From a candidate division SR1 bacterium (lineage in GTDB: Bacteria > Patescibacteriota > Gracilibacteria > Absconditabacterales > Absconditicoccaceae): a DNA stretch of 17,002 nucleotides. The notes beneath the pieces were generated by a model. The model was given only the letters and a program-made list of their open reading frames with translations, was not told where the DNA came from and ran no database searches. Position 1 is the stretch's first letter, and every line of letters starts with the position of its first letter. Both the position numbers and the translations under genes were made by a program. Location: assembly GCA_025997135.1 (NCBI GenBank), contig BNUE01000025.1, positions 1 to 17,002 of the forward strand, read 5' to 3'. Shown piece after piece: positions 1 through 8,626 of this stretch.

Positions 1-795
1 CCATCTTTCAATTACAGATCAGACGAGGAGACAGGTCAGACTATCATTTCTGGTATGGGAGAACTTCATCTAGAGGTAATAGTAGACAGGATGAAAAGAG
101 AGCACAAAGTAGAGGTTACAACTGGTGCCCCTCAAGTAGCATACAGAGAAACCATCACAAATAACGTGGAAGGTGAATGAGTATTCAAAAAACAGACTGG
201 AGGACGCGGACAATACGGACACGTTGTATTGAAACTAGAGAAAAACGATGAAAAAGTATATGATTTTGAGTCTCAGATCAAAGGTTGAGTGATTCCAAAC
301 GAATTCATCCCTGCAATCGACAAAGGAGCTAGAGAAGTAGTTGCACAAGGGCTTTTGGCTGGATACCCAATCATCAACGTAAAAGTTATCCCATTCTTCG
401 GATCATATCATGACGTAGATTCATCAGAAGTATCATTTAAGGTCGCGACTCACAAAGCTATGAAAGACGCTTTTTTCAAGGCTTCACCTATTCTATTGGA
501 ACCAATTATGGCAGTAGAAATCGTTACACCTGATGACTATGTAGGAACTGTAATGGGTGATTTGAGTGGTAGAAGAGGAATTATCCTAGGTCAGACGCCA
601 AGAGGTAATGCAACTGCAATTAGTGCAAATGTACCTCTTTCAGAAATGTTTGGATACTCTACAGATCTTAGATCAAATACTCAGGGAAGAGCTCAATACA
701 CAATGCAGATGTCAAAATACGAAAAAGTACCTGATCACGTAGCCAAAAAGATTATCGCCGAAAGAGCAGGTAAGATAAAGGATGATGAAGAATAA
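1..795 (+). CDS. fusA: Translation elongation factor G, C-terminal part (5' end outside window)
   Basis: EF-G is the GTPase that translocates tRNA and mRNA on the ribosome. The frame is open from base 1 to TAA at 793-795, 264 residues, covering the end of domain III and domains IV-V; the G domain lies upstream of the window. Family landmarks are the '[10 protein letters not shown]' segment near residue 19, 'GGRGQYG' near residue 68, '[11 protein letters not shown]' near residue 95, and the domain V run with 'MGDLSGRRG' and '[14 protein letters not shown]'. Two in-frame TGA codons (178-180 and 286-288) occur; the second is the second Gly of the conserved 'GGVIP', so it must be glycine. Followed 13 bases later by a hairpin terminator. 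The identification is essentially certain; only the missing N-terminus limits it. Confidence 0.97.
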
Positions 796-807
796 TCAAT
801 AAAGAAC

Positions 808-842
808 AAGGACAGAGTTGCATGATACACCTGTCCTTTTTT
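808..842 (+). terminator. Rho-independent terminator after fusA
   Basis: An 8-bp perfect stem, AAGGACAG (808-815) pairing with CTGTCCTT (831-838), encloses a 15-base loop and runs into a T-tract ending at 842. It begins 12 bases after the EF-G stop codon. It lies between convergent genes; an A-rich stretch on the other side gives only a weak T-run on the minus strand, so it may also help end the YbaB transcript, but less well. Confidence 0.8.
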
Positions 843-863
843 AAATATTTATCTCAATAATTT

Positions 864-1241
864 CTAGTTCATACCTGGAACTCCCCCACCTGCTAACATT
901 CCTGCTAGATCATTTGTATCTACTCAGAGTATCTCCTTAGTTTTTTCTTGGACAACTTCCTGAGCTTTAGTCTGTGCTTTTTGCATAGTTCTGACAAGTA
1001 AATCTTCCAGAGTAGTTTTTTTGGAAGGATCTAGGAGAGAAAGATCATTGATTTTCAGATCTTTTAGTTTCATTTCTCCTGAAATATCCACGATAATTGA
1101 GTCCTTTTCTTCTCATCATTCTGTAAATTTACCTTCCTTGGCTCTAATAACCAGGTTTTTGAGTACTTTTTCGAGCGATTTGTACTTGTCATACATTTTT
1201 TTCATATCGCCCATTTTAGAAAGATTGTCAAACATTCACAT
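864..1241 (-). CDS. YbaB/EbfC-family nucleoid-associated protein
   Basis: YbaB/EbfC proteins are small dimeric DNA-binding proteins that coat the nucleoid and are often found near recombination genes. The 125-residue product has the family layout: an N-terminal helix 'MFDNLSKMGDMKKMY', a central strand region 'DSIIVDISGEMKLKDLKI', a 'DPSKKTTLEDLLVRTM' helix, and a Gly/Met-rich tail ending 'AGGGVPGMN'. Three in-frame TGA codons besides the one at the start read as Gly, including a GG pair before 'EEKDSIIVDIS'. The start is ambiguous: ATG at 1241 gives 'MG-MFDNL' with a TGA glycine, and ATG at 1235 gives the family-like 'MFDNL' start. No Shine-Dalgarno sequence is present; TATAAA lies directly upstream. 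Convergent with fusA. Confidence 0.88.
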
Positions 1242-1268
1242 ATTTATAATAAATAAAGAAATAAAATA

Positions 1269-2393
1269 CTAAATCCTTTTTTTGTAAAAGCTTGGTAGTT
1301 TATCAAATTCTCGGCGAAAACTTTCAGCATTTCATCATATTATTTCTGGTTTATTTACAGTTATAGCCAAATCAGTAGGATTAAATTCATACTCAAAACC
1401 AATGCAAGAATCACCAGCCAAATCTAGTTTTTGATTACGAAGAGCATATTCATCTAGAGATGTTATCCAAGCTCAATCTTTTAAAGTCTTGTAAACATAT
1501 TTGAGATTATACATATCTCCCAGTTCTCATAAAGAGATTTTAGGTACAATATCCAATGATTTGTTATTGTATACTAGTTTTACACCTTCTGCAACATCAG
1601 GTCGAGATTGTCACATAGTAAGATCTAAAAATTGTTTTTTGGATCATAAATCAAATCCACTAGCTTTGTAGAAATATCCACATCACTCTCCCTCTCATCG
1701 CGTCGCTATCAAAGTATTTTTCTGCTGATTGTATACAAAGTTTAGTAGTTCAGGTCAGTCATCTCAACGATAGGAATAAGGGAATATCCCTATAGATTCT
1801 CCATTCACATACAAATCTGCCACATATAAATTACCTTTTTTCTTTATATTTCTAGGCTCTATCAAGAGATTTTTGACAGAATTATAAATAAAAGGCTGTT
1901 TAATCAATTGATAATTATCTCCATATTTAACCAGCAAAACTTCAGTTTCTGATGATATATTACCAGAATAATACAATGTTGCATTTCAGATTTTTTTTTC
2001 CTGATATTTTGCATTTATCTGAAATTCACTAATTCCAAGCAATGTATTTCCCTTCCAAAAAGACATTTTATAACGATTTTTACCTGAGGCAAGGTTATTG
2101 TAATTTAGGGCAAAAGTGAGAGTAATCTCTTTTCGCCTATCTACTGGAATATTGAAACGATCTGATGCTCAACTTTGACTTGTCCGATACAGTTGAACAG
2201 CATTAGTCCCAGCAGGAACAGCTTTTTTGATCGTCTGAACTGGAGATACAGGTGAAAAAATACCATATTGTTCGATGCTTACCTGCTGATTTAAAAGAAA
2301 TGAGAACGAATTAGCAGAATTTTCAAACCATGAGAATGTCGACTGAGTGAAAAGTATTCCAACACTTGTACAAATTAACAATTTTCGTTTCAT
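1269..2393 (-). CDS. Unknown exported protein with N-terminal signal peptide
   Basis: I do not recognise this 374-residue protein. It begins with a charged 'MKRK' followed by a hydrophobic stretch to about residue 17 and then polar 'QSTFSWFENSANS', which looks like a Sec signal peptide with cleavage near residues 20-24. The mature part is rich in short beta-type, aromatic segments (for example 'ATLYYSG', 'NLYVADLYVNGESIGIFPYSYR') without further membrane segments, so an extracytoplasmic or surface-attached beta-rich protein is likely. Twelve in-frame TGA codons are read as Gly; under the standard code it would be cut into many pieces. The start is the ATG at 2393, the first in frame, preceded by A/T-rich sequence and no Shine-Dalgarno. 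It is divergent from the gene starting at 2548, with 154 bases between them. Function cannot be assigned. Confidence 0.75.
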
Positions 2394-2547
2394 ATTTTGT
2401 TTAACAGATAAAAAAAGCAGAAACTAATTGTGATTTCCAGTTTACTGATTTACGTATTATTTGCAATGGAAAATTTTCGTTTGCAAAAGCTTATTTTTTC
2501 TGTACCATCATATAAATCAGACTTTTATTTCTTTTTTTCTCTAAATA

Positions 2548-3261
2548 ATGAAAAAATGAGCCAAAATAGCAGTTATCAGCGTACTCATTATCATCATAGC
2601 TTCAGCAATCCTCTTCGCTCGAGAATATCTTCATGCGACTTCATCTGCAACCCCTGAACCAGTAGACCTAACACCGTCTATCCCATCATCTTCTACGCCT
2701 TCCGACACAGACTTCCCAGCAGATGCTATCTCATTCACAGGTGAGTTCATCTCTGCTGGGATCTGACCAGACATCAGCGGAATCCAGGTAGATACAGGCA
2801 TTCTCGTCCTCAATAGAAACAATATAGACAGTTCTGACCACCTATTCTTAGACCAAAAGTTCCTCATAAATCTATGAAACGAAATTTTACCAGGCAATAC
2901 CCTATATTTCAGCGGACGAGTACAACGATTAGAGTGAGCAGCGGGTAGCCATTATTATCAAGTCATCTGAATTCAAGAATTTAGGAAAACCGCAGATGCA
3001 AGCCAAGAAGAAATAGAAAAACTGATAGAAAACTACGGTTATTGCTCCACTGACGAGGATTGTACTACATTTTACGCAGAATGTCCATTCGGATGTACAA
3101 AAGCTGTGAACACAAAGTTTCTAGATATTTCTCAGCAGTTAATTTCAAATCACAATGAACTTTCAATCGCTAGATGAGAACCAATATGTGTGTACGGATG
3201 TGTAGCCATCCAAGGTGTGAAATGTGAAAACTATAAGTGTAAAGCCATTATGGAGATATAA
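2548..3261 (+). CDS. Unknown membrane-anchored cysteine-rich protein
   Basis: A 237-residue protein I cannot name. Residues 1-5 are 'MKKGA', followed by a single hydrophobic helix (about 6-23) and a Thr/Ser/Pro-rich linker ('SATPEPVDLTPSIPSSSTPS'), the usual shape of an N-terminally anchored protein facing outward. A middle beta-type segment contains 'GEFISAG', 'GILVLNRNN' and 'GNTLYFSGRVQRLEG'. The last third holds eight cysteines in four pairs ('CSTDEDC', 'CPFGC', 'CVYGC', 'CENYKC'), compatible with four disulfides in an extracellular domain. Six in-frame TGA codons read as Gly, including codon 4. The start is the ATG right before the lysines and transmembrane helix; no Shine-Dalgarno is visible. 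TagD-like cytidylyltransferase follows 31 bases later. Confidence 0.75.
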
Positions 3262-3292
3262 GATATTTAAATCATTTCTTATTATAATTATT

Positions 3293-3736
3293 ATGAAAAC
3301 AGTAGTTATTACCTCTGGATTTTTCAATCCTATTCATCCTGGGCATCTGGAATGTCTGGAATTATGTAAAGAATTAGGCGATGAGCTATGGGTAATCGTA
3401 AATAATGATCAGCAAATAAGGCTCAAGACAGGTAAAGAAGAGGTTTTTCAAGATGAGAAGTTTAGGATTCGCATGGTATCTGCTCTGAAGTCGGTGGATC
3501 AGGTTTTTTTGGCTATTGATCAGGATGGAAGTGTGTGTGAGAGTATTAGGGAGCTTGTAAAAGAGATAAAAAGTCTGAACTCAGACGATATGAGGTTGAT
3601 TTTCGGGAAAGGTGGAGATAGGTTCAGCGGAAATATTCCTGAGGTGCAAGTGTGTGAAGAGCTTGGGGTTGAGATTAGAGATGGACTGGGGGAAAAGACG
3701 CATTCGAGCAGTGATTATAGGGGGAAAATTGGATAG
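3293..3736 (+). CDS. Cytidylyltransferase-like nucleotidyltransferase (TagD/RfaE2 type)
   Basis: This 147-residue protein belongs to the nucleotidyltransferase superfamily that transfers CMP or AMP from CTP or ATP onto a small phosphate (glycerol-3-phosphate, heptose-1-phosphate, phosphopantetheine and others). It carries the HxGH signature as H15-P-G-H18 within 'GFFNPIHPGHLE', the 'VNND' strand end, a 'FGKGGDR' loop, and a C-terminal 'THSSSDYRG' resembling the family's S-S-x-x-x-R tail. Full length for a single-domain member. I use ATG 3293 because it places the first beta-strand at residue 3; an upstream in-frame ATG at 3224 lies inside the preceding gene. TATAAT (3283-3288) sits four bases before the start. 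The substrate cannot be told; location beside glycosyltransferases suggests an activated precursor for a surface glycan. Confidence 0.85.
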   Translation: MKTVVITSGFFNPIHPGHLECLELCKELGDELWVIVNNDQQIRLKTGKEEVFQDEKFRIRMVSALKSVDQVFLAIDQDGSVCESIRELVKEIKSLNSDDMRLIFGKGGDRFSGNIPEVQVCEELGVEIRDGLGEKTHSSSDYRGKIG

Positions 3737-3775
3737 AATTATTTGTAAACTTTTTTTAATTTCTAAAATATAGCT

Positions 3776-4897
3776 ATGAACGTTCTCTTTATATTAGATC
3801 TTTTTAAGCCCCATGTGTGAGGTGTAGAAGTATTATTTGATAATATGATCAATGGATTACTAGAGCAAGGGCATAGTGTGAAAGTGCTTACATCGAAATT
3901 TAAACCGGACATACCTAGCTATGAGAGAGTCTCAGAGCACTATGAAATTTATAGAGTAGGACATAATAGATATGATTTTATGTTCTATTGTTTATCCAAA
4001 GGGGTAAAATTGGCAAAATGGGCGGATATTATTCATACAACAACCTATAATGCAGCAATCCCAGCAAGTATCATTGGAAAGCTGGCAAAAAAGAAGGTAA
4101 TTTTGACGGTGCATGAAATATTTGGGCAATTGCGATATAAGTTTTCTGGTTGGAAAGGATTTTTCTTTAAGCTTTTTGAAAGTCTAATTTTTAAGTTTTC
4201 TTTTGATAAATATATTTGTGTATCAAATTATACAAAAAATAGTTTGAGAATACATTTTTGACTGCCAGATCAAAAGCTGGTTACGGTCTATAATGGAATT
4301 GATTATACTTTACGAAATAGAGATAATTTTCCTAAATCTGAACAGGAAAAAATAAAAAAAGAAAACTGATTGGAAAAGAACTATGTGGGGCTTTTCTTTG
4401 GGAGACCTGGCATTTCTAAAGGGCTCCTCTATTATGTACAAGCATTACACCTTATCTTGAAAAAGATCCCAGAATTTAAAGCATTATTGATCGTTTCAGA
4501 AAGTCCCAATAATAAAGCTGATGATGTAAGGGAGTTTATCAAGCAACATCATTTCAGTGATCATATTGTATGGATTCCTGGAGTAAAATATAATCAGCTT
4601 TGAAACTATATTTTGGCAAGTGATGTAGTGATTGTGCCGTCATTGGTAGAAGGATTTTGATTTTCTGCAGCGGAGACCTGCACTCTTGGACAGCAAGTAG
4701 TGGCAACGAATGCAGCAGCCTTGACGGAAGTAGTGAGTGGGAAGGTGAATTTTGCAGAGCCTGCGAATGCGGGAGATATTGCGAGAAAGGTGATTGATTT
4801 TTATCGTGGGAAGTTTGAAGTGATAGCAGAGAGGAGGTTTGAGTGGGAGGAGAATGTGGAGAAGACCGTGGAGGTGTATGGGGAAGTTTTGTGATAA
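3776..4897 (+). CDS. Glycosyltransferase family 4 (GT-B fold)
   Basis: A 373-residue retaining GT4-type glycosyltransferase that would add a sugar from a nucleotide donor to a growing glycan at the inner face of the membrane. The N-terminal domain has the acceptor-loop start 'PHVGGVEVLFDNM' (G15 by TGA) and 'VHEIFG'; the linker has 'CVSNYTKNSLR' and 'VYNGID'; the C-terminal donor domain has 'GLFFGRPGISKGL' and the EX7E motif as E292-GFGFSAA-E300, with G295 encoded by TGA. The frame ends in TGA-TAA, i.e. a last Gly then stop at 4895-4897. Start ATG 3776 precedes the first Rossmann strand 'MNVLFIL'. The last 250 bases are visibly richer in G than the rest of the gene, hinting at mosaic origin. 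Immediately followed by the ATPase cassette promoter. A related tail relic lies past the ATPase. Confidence 0.9.
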
Positions 4898-4902
4898 AAA
4901 AC

Positions 4903-4930
4903 TTGATTTTTGGTAAAAAATGATTATAAT
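4903..4930 (+). promoter_or_regulatory. Promoter of the AAA_14 ATPase gene
   Basis: TTGATT (4903-4908) and a perfect TATAAT (4925-4930) are separated by 16 bases, a good sigma-70-type promoter starting six bases after the upstream gene stops. It suggests that the ATPase gene is transcribed on its own rather than with the glycosyltransferase. The two 18-bp repeats lie directly downstream. Confidence 0.6.
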
Positions 4931-4932
4931 GG

Positions 4933-4982
4933 CATTTATAAGTGATACTATCATAATGTAATATCATTTATAAGTGATACTA
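4933..4982 (+). repeat. Twin 18-bp direct repeats, probable operator
   Basis: The sequence CATTTATAAGTGATACTA occurs identically at 4933-4950 and 4965-4982, start-to-start 32 bases, about three helical turns. The second copy sits in an imperfect palindrome, ATCATTTATAAGTGAT (4963-4978), centred on TTATAA. The position, just after a -10 element and 31 bases before the ATPase start codon, fits a repressor site, possibly for self-control. What is seen is the repeat; the regulatory role is inferred. Confidence 0.65.
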
Positions 4983-5012
4983 GTTCTTTTAGTTTCCGTT
5001 ATAACGACTATT

Positions 5013-6227
5013 ATGAAAGAAATTTACAACCATCTAAAAGTAAAACAAGCAGAACTTCTAAAGAGTTTTGATAATGATTTTCAGAGAGATATTGTTGATA
5101 AAATTTCTCGAAAAGAAAAATCTATTTGATTGATCGGAGAAAGAGGTGTTTGAAAGACTACTATTATGCTCCAAAGAATTAAAAAAACTGGAGGCTTTTA
5201 TTTTTCTCTAGATGATGCAAGATTTGCATGAACAGAACCTGCAACTTTACTGAAATTTGTAGAATATCTCTACTTTGAGCTTGATATTCGTATGATTTAT
5301 ATCGATGAAGTTCATAAATATAACAACTGGAGGCAAGAAATTAAAAATATCTATGATGGACTGCCAAAAATGCAAGTTGTTTTTTCCAGTTCTAGCTCTC
5401 TGAGTATGTATCAATGATTGGCAGATTTGGCGAGAAGAACAGATTTTTACACTATTTATCCTCTGAATTATAAGGAATATCTCAAATTATTTCGTAATAT
5501 TGAGATTCCAGATTTCACCATAGAGGAAATTATAAAAAATCATGAAAAAATATCATTGGAGTACGCATCTGCATTGAGGCAAACTGATTTTGAAGATTTT
5601 ATAAAAAGATGACAATATCCGTATGCTAGAAAGGTAAAAGATGAACTCTATATTATGAAAATACAAAATCTCTTTGATAAAGTAGTTTTTGATGATTTAC
5701 CGATGTTTATCAATTTACAGACAGATTCTTTAGATAAAATCAGGAGATTGCTCTATTTCATCTCGCATACTTCGCCTAGTGAACTGACTTTTGCTGGATT
5801 AGCAACAAAAATCTGAATTAACAAAAATTTAGTAGAAAACGTACTGACCCTCCTTCATAAAATCTGAATTATTACTCTTATTCCAAAATTCTGAAATCTC
5901 AGTGATAGAGTGAGAAAAGAGTATAAAATGTTTCTGTGAAATACGAATCTCTACAATGCCTATAATCTGGAAACGGATGCTGGAATTTTAAGGGAATGTT
6001 TCGTAGCTTCACAATTAAAAAGATTAAGAAATGCTGAACTTTTTTCTCCAAAACAAGGTGATATTATTCTGCAGATTTTTGATAAGGTGTGGAATTTTGA
6101 GATTTGAGGAAAGAGTAAAAAGGCTGGGAAATATGATGAGAATGTGTATATTGTAAAGGATGGGATTGAGCTTTCAGAGGACGAGAGGACGATTCCGTTG
6201 TGGCTGATGGGGTTGATTAAAGGGTAG
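5013..6227 (+). CDS. AAA_14-type ATPase with DUF4143 C-terminal domain
   Basis: A 404-residue protein of the solitary AAA+ ATPase family common in CPR bacteria and archaea; its cellular role is unknown, with suggestions ranging from selfish cassettes to regulation. The ATPase domain covers about residues 30-150: Walker A 'GERGVGKTT' (G47 by TGA at 5151-5153, K48), Walker B 'MIYIDEVH' (D98, E99), and sensor-like 'VVFSSSSSL'. The 'YPLNYKEYLKLF' element then leads to a winged-helix and DUF4143-like region containing 'TPSELTFAGLATKIGINKN' in part, and the family-typical end 'IPLWLMGLIKG'. Ten in-frame TGA codons read as Gly. Codon 33 (CGA, 5109-5111) aligns with the conserved Trp of the 'I-x-W' segment before the P-loop. 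TATAAC lies nine bases before the start. The gene appears as a self-contained insert between two glycosyltransferase tails. Confidence 0.9.
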
Positions 6228-6286
6228 AGGTAGGGAAAAGCGAGAATGTGGAGAAGACGCTAGAAGTGTATGAGAGAGTATTATAA
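6227..6286 (+). pseudogene. Relic of a glycosyltransferase C-terminus
   Basis: Right after the ATPase stop codon, a different frame reads 'EVGKSENVEKTLEVYERVL' then TAA. It matches the end of the glycosyltransferase upstream of the ATPase ('EENVEKTVEVYGEVL'). At DNA level, 17 bases are identical (6242-6258 versus 4850-4866), after which the two copies diverge at synonymous and non-synonymous sites. There is no start codon or upstream coding sequence, so this is a remnant of a paralogous GT4 gene whose body is gone, replaced or interrupted by the ATPase cassette. Confidence 0.7.
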
Positions 6287-6357
6287 AAGTCTATGCACCA
6301 CAAAAAATTTTATTGTCTCTTATATAACAAAATACCTTTTACTTTTATCATTCGCCC

Positions 6358-7320
6358 ATGAAACAAAATAAGTTACAGACCATCAATGTCTGTTTTGCTT
6401 CTGATGACGGCTATGCTGAGCATCTCCTCGTAGCCATCTTTTCTTTGATTGCAAACCTAAAAACAGACTATAAAGCTGATATATATATCTTGGACTGAGG
6501 AATTAGTGAAAAAAATCGCAATAATCTCAAAAATTTAGAAAGGAAATTTGCAAATGTACAAATTAGTTTTATAGCAATGAGTGATGAGAAATATGATCAT
6601 CTACCTACTTGCTTTGCACTAACAAAAGCAACTTACTTTAGACTTGAATTAGCAAATTTATTGCCAAACATCCATAAGATGCTTTATTTGGATGTGGATA
6701 TTATTGTAAATAAAGATATTAGCGAACTTTGGGAAATAGATATCTGAGATAATGCACTATGAGCCATCACTGACGCGGCTATTTATTATTACAACAAATT
6801 ACTACATATCCCCAGTAAGTATTGATATTTTAATGCTGGAGTTTTATTGATGAATTTCCCTTACTTTAGAGAACATACTATTACAAGCAAAATTTTTGAT
6901 TGGATAGACATACATAATAAAATCATAATTCTAGGTGATCAAGATGCCTTAAATGCTATTTTACGAGATCAAAGGAAGGAACTACCACTAAAATACAATG
7001 TTTTACCCTATATTTTTACGCGACCTAGAAATCAACTATTTTCACAAAAAGAACGGAAAAAAGCCAAGACTGATCCTGTAATCATCCATTTTGCTGGTAC
7101 GAAACCTTGGAAAAAATACTGCTTTCATCCCTTGAGACATAAATATCATGCATATAGGGGAATGGCTGGGGTGGAACCCATAACATTTTCAAAGAAAATA
7201 GACATCTGACTATTTATGAGGAATTGTATTTCTCAGATTTGCTATCACCTTTTTAATATCATTCCGCAAAAGTGGCACTATGCACTACTGTACAAACCCA
7301 AGGAAATATTGTGATTGTAG
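6358..7320 (+). CDS. Glycosyltransferase family 8
   Basis: A 320-residue retaining GT8 enzyme, related to the LgtC and RfaI/RfaJ group that adds glucose or galactose to lipopolysaccharide or similar glycans. It shows every landmark: the N-terminal 'CFASDDGYAEHLLVAIFS', the DxD metal site at D112-V-D114 within 'MLYLDVDIIV', 'YFNAGVLLMN' (preceded by a TGA glycine), 'LGDQDALNAIL', and 'IIHFAGTKPW' with the metal-binding His at 244. Five or more TGA codons read as Gly; the C-terminus ends 'KEILGL' at TAG. ATG 6358 is chosen because the first strand begins eight residues later. The gene stands alone on the plus strand and converges on the minus-strand cluster, with 67 bases to a possible small ORF. 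Confidence 0.92.
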
Positions 7321-7387
7321 AAAATGAAGGAGAATTCATTATCTATAAGCACGAATTAAAATATCTTGGAATCTATTTGCTTGAAAA

Positions 7388-7525
7388 TTAGTCTATTCAT
7401 CAGAAAAATTGAAGAAAAAAAGCTGATTGGACAATACTTGCTTGTTGTTTTTTTGTATACTTATTGACAAAAGTGTAAGGAATCAACTTGATGAAGATAT
7501 AGAGATTGAGAAACGCATTATACAT
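7388..7525 (-). CDS. Possible small membrane peptide, unknown
   Basis: A 45-codon frame from ATG 7525 to TAA 7388-7390, starting 11 bases after the stop of the GT2 gene transcribed in the same direction. The peptide has a hydrophobic aromatic N-terminal part ('FLNLYIFIKLIPYTF') and a Lys/Gln-rich middle, and ends 'FFGGID', where both Gly are TGA. No Shine-Dalgarno or recognisable family. It occupies most of the otherwise gene-free stretch 7321-7535. It could equally be a chance frame in A/T-rich sequence. Confidence 0.3.
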
Positions 7526-7535
7526 TTTATGATAA

Positions 7536-8603
7536 TTATGGTCTAAAAACTTGGAGAAGCTTATTTATTCTTTCCATCATTGCAAGCTTAAAAGGCGACA
7601 ATTTCACGTGATACACATTATCAAAAATACGAGGAGAAAGAAGTTTTCTAAATTCTGCATTAGTAATTTTTTGAAGAGATTCACGATTTTTTTTCAGATT
7701 TTTTATCTGTTTTTTGTGAGTAATACATCGTCAAATCGCCTTGCAAAGTGCAGAAAATCTAATCCATCAGCTATCTTGGAAAATTTTGGCAAAATAATAT
7801 AAAAGCCAAACAGGCAAGACTTTCAGAGCTACTCAAGTTGAATAAAAAACAAAGAGATTACACAGTTCGTTCTTTGTCCCATGAAAAGCCTTGAAAGCAT
7901 TTGTAGATTTACCAAAACTTCCACTTCCGTAGTGATGAACTATACTTTTTGTACACAAAGCTAATTTGTATCACTGCATCTGGATCATTAAACTCAAATA
8001 GGTATCTTCCGCATAAGCAAAATAATCAGCAGGAAAAGGCTGATTAACAATCTCTTTACGATACAAAAAACAACATCAAGAGATCGTGTTGACGTCTAAT
8101 ACCCCACTATCCAGTTCTCAATATGGGATATCCTTAAAAACTCATGTAAAGATATAATTCATTGTCCAAATTTTCTTTTCTTCAAAAATCAGCTTTTTTT
8201 CTTCTTTTTCAGTTCATTGATTCCAAATTAGGCTTCCTACGGCTCACAAAGTTTCATCGTTTTCTATCACTTTAACTAGCTCTTCAAGCCAATCTTTTTC
8301 AACTGTAGTATCATTATTGAGCAAACAAATATACTTACTATTCTTACTGGCAATTCTATGCCCTATATTATTTCCATTTGCAAATCATTCATTTTTTTCG
8401 CTTTTGATGATTCTAATTTTTCAGTTTTTTATTTCTTTACGAAAAAGATTTTCTACTTCTTCTAGTGAATCGTCCAAAGAAGCATTATCTATAAAGATAA
8501 TTTCAAAATTTTGATAAGTCTGATCCAAAACGGAAGTAATACAGTTTTGATTAAATCTTTTCCCGTTGTAATTGAGAATGAGGATGGAAACTGATGAAGA
8601 CAT
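7536..8603 (-). CDS. Glycosyltransferase family 2, rhamnosyltransferase-like
   Basis: A 355-residue inverting GT-A enzyme of the WbbL/rhamnosyltransferase-like branch, probably using a nucleotide sugar such as the dTDP-rhamnose made by the neighbouring rml genes (inference). Motifs: 'VSILILNYNG' at residue 5, 'IIFIDNASLDDS' near 40, 'ANGNNIG', a 'LLNNDTTVEKDWLEEL' segment carrying the DxD-equivalent N-N-D, 'SGCCFLYRKEIV', and 'FAYAEDTYLSLMIQMQGYK', the typical acidic E-D site before the conserved 'HHYGSGSFG'. About a dozen TGA glycines. A CGA codon in 'AIG-x-CITH' falls near where relatives have Trp. Start ATG 8603 sits a few bases downstream of a 7-bp hairpin. Last full-size gene of the minus-strand cluster. 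Confidence 0.9.
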
Positions 8604-8605
8604 TA

Positions 8606-8626
8606 CACTTCTCTGATTAAGAAGTG
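8606..8626 (-). promoter_or_regulatory. Stem-loop immediately upstream of a GT2 start codon
   Basis: CACTTCT (8606-8612) pairs perfectly with AGAAGTG (8620-8626) around a 7-base loop. In the transcript of the minus-strand GT2 gene the stem ends two bases before the ATG at 8603. There is no T-run, so it is not a terminator; it could restrict ribosome access. A 19-codon frame (ATG 8660 to TAA) overlaps the GT2 start by TAATG, possibly a leader peptide. All function is inferred. Confidence 0.35.

Noticed and set aside
4554..4967. Long open frames on the minus strand opposite the GT4 gene
   Set aside because: They are shadows of the G-rich 3' end of the plus-strand glycosyltransferase, low in complexity and lacking any family motif, whereas the plus strand has the EX7E site.
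4933..4982. Start of a CRISPR array
   Set aside because: Only two repeat copies, a 14-base gap far too short for a spacer, and no cas genes nearby.
5151..5153. UGA read as tryptophan (code 4) or as selenocysteine
   Set aside because: It would put Trp or Sec in the P-loop in place of the invariant Gly before Lys, and also in Rossmann glycine motifs of RmlD and RmlA. Glycine fits every conserved site.
7321..7535. tRNA or other structured RNA in the convergent gap
   Set aside because: No cloverleaf, no conserved T-loop sequence and no strong hairpins were seen; only a doubtful small frame.
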